Shown here one piece after another: positions 62,815 through 64,000 of a stretch of DNA of 64,000 nucleotides (positions are counted from its first letter, which is position 1; every line of letters starts with the position of its first letter). The DNA is from Physcia stellaris. Taxonomy: Eukaryota; Ascomycota; Lecanoromycetes; Caliciales; Physciaceae. A model generated the notes under the pieces. That model was given only the letters and a program-made list of their open reading frames with translations. It was not told the DNA's origin and ran no database searches. Location: NCBI GenBank assembly GCA_018902385.1, contig JABSSW010000065.1:146144-210143 (forward strand), in the 5' to 3' direction. The position numbers and the translations under genes were made by a program.

Positions 62815-64000
62815 TCATCGTAAATTCATTGTCGTTTCACAGTTTTGAATAATTGACGCAACGTTTGCAAACTTAATTCGAACGTTAACGTCATCGTAAA
62901 CGATAATTTCAACAAACAATATTTTTTTCGCATTAATATTAACATTTGACACGATAAAATTGTTAAAATTGTTTGCAGAATTGATTGAAAAATTGATCAA
63001 ATTTGAAACGACGAAATTAATCGCGATCGCGTCGTGCAAATTTTCATAATTAATCGTCATAATCGCGTTAATTGTCATGATCGAAACATCAAATTTCAAT
63101 GTTTGTTTGAATCAATTTTTAAAAACAAATTTATGAACATTAACAGCTAAATGAACGTATTTCGAATTAATTAAATAGCATTTTTTTTTTTCGTATTTTT
63201 GTACGAATTTCAAACGCGTATTTTAGAAAATGTAAACATTTTCAAAATTGACGTTGTTCATTTGAATCATCTTTGTATGTGCATCAATGATATGAAAAAA
63301 TACGTTTTCATTTTGATTTAAACGTTCAATTCGCGAAAACGTGAACATAAAATCGCGTTCAACAAATAAATTATTCTTTTCACGTAATTTGAAAAAAATC
63401 GTAAAAATTGATTTAATTGATATTTTAATAATTTCGTTGACACGAATCACGCGTTTGATTTGTGAATTTGCATTGATGACATTGAATTGTATTTTAATGT
63501 TTTTTGCAATTTTCGATGATAACAATTTGTTTGTTTACATTTATATTCATTCGTTTTGAATTCAATATATCATTGTCAAAAAAAAATTTTGTTTTCAATT
63601 TTTTCATTATGTAAATCTGTCGAATGAACGTGACGATCGCATTTTCGTCATTAATCGAAATTTCGAAAATTCGAAAAATTAATGAAATATGATTCGTCGT
63701 GATTACAACGACGTTTTCAATGTCGCGAATTTTGAGAAATTTCATAATTTGTCGCGCATGAATTTGATAATCAAATATTTTTGCATCAAAATTTACGATC
63801 GATTAATGACGCATCGCATTCGATATCGACGCATATATCGATAAAAAATTGTTTTATGTTTATTTTAAATCGTGACGTAACGTTACGAACGAAATTCGAA
63901 ATTGAATCGTATATCGATTTTAACATTTGATTGTATCGTTTGATTTCGCAAACAAAAAATTTGTAAACGAAATTTTCGACAAGTTACATGCACAAAATCG
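62815..64000 (-). mobile_element. Gypsy-type protease region, opposite strand, runs off the window
   Basis: On the minus strand, 63,745-63,494 resembles the retropepsin of a fungal Gypsy group (FIRQIYIMKKLKTKFFFDND), continuing with INANSQIKRVIRVNE, ERDFMFTFSRIERL and a VYDDVNVRIKFANVASI stretch down to about 62.85 kb. It is probably the same family as 60.6-62.8 kb but inverted. Partial, broken, old. Confidence 0.6.

Noticed and set aside
13441-64000. Centromere
   Set aside because: AT-rich repeat blocks with an H3-like gene are suggestive, but composition alone does not define a centromere and a gene island splits the blocks.
1-64000. tRNA, rRNA and CRISPR
   Set aside because: No cloverleaf, rRNA segment or regular spacer array was found by eye; a covariance-model scan was not possible.

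Overview
The window looks like a chromosomal piece of a filamentous ascomycete (Pezizomycotina). The protein genes carry 45-100 bp GT-AG introns and belong to families typical of that group: an AsaB/CmcJ/NvfI-like oxygenase, a CorA-like protein, a ketosamine-3-kinase, a DUF4267 membrane protein, a fungal amidase and a gene with a STAND/NLR-type N-terminal domain. I cannot place the genus.

The layout is a mosaic of two compartments with sharp borders. Positions 1 to about 13,440 and about 36,250 to 40,620 have ordinary base composition and hold all the intact host genes, plus two decayed ones (cytochrome P450, MmgE/PrpD). Positions about 13,440-36,250 and about 40,800-64,000 are extremely AT-rich repeat graveyards. 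Their mutation pattern is unusual: CT, CC, AG and GG are nearly absent while CA, TG and CG remain. This points to C-to-T hypermutation before a pyrimidine, rather than the CpA preference of classical repeat-induced point mutation. The two LTRs of one retrotransposon show it directly: of about 20 differences, about 17 lie in CpT/ApG context.

The first AT block holds, from left to right, two broken Ty3/Gypsy fossils (13.4-18.4 and 18.7-21.6 kb), a roughly 12 kb unclassified composite (21.7-34.1 kb), and a decayed hAT transposase (34.2-36.0 kb, minus strand). The composite is the most unusual object here. It has a 3.06 kb tandem duplication, each unit with a divergent pair of gene relics. Three separate places in it (two plus-strand copies and one minus-strand copy) still read as a histone H3 fold. 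Zinc-finger-like and acidic exons lie upstream, and intron-like spacers all carry the same paired ATAATGCA boxes. A mobile or repeated element with zinc-finger/histone-fold genes is not a class I can name.

The second AT block contains two related chromodomain-bearing Ty3/Gypsy elements with paired LTRs (42,619-49,084 and 54,037-60,570, the latter with a perfect 5-bp target duplication). These are nested in older Gypsy fragments with C2H2-type fingers. The block also has a 160-bp terminal-inverted-repeat element in two copies and several minisatellites. All these elements look inactive.

The host genes do not form one obvious pathway. The oxygenase, P450 relic, amidase and PrpD relic could be leftovers of a small metabolic neighbourhood, but nothing seen here proves that.
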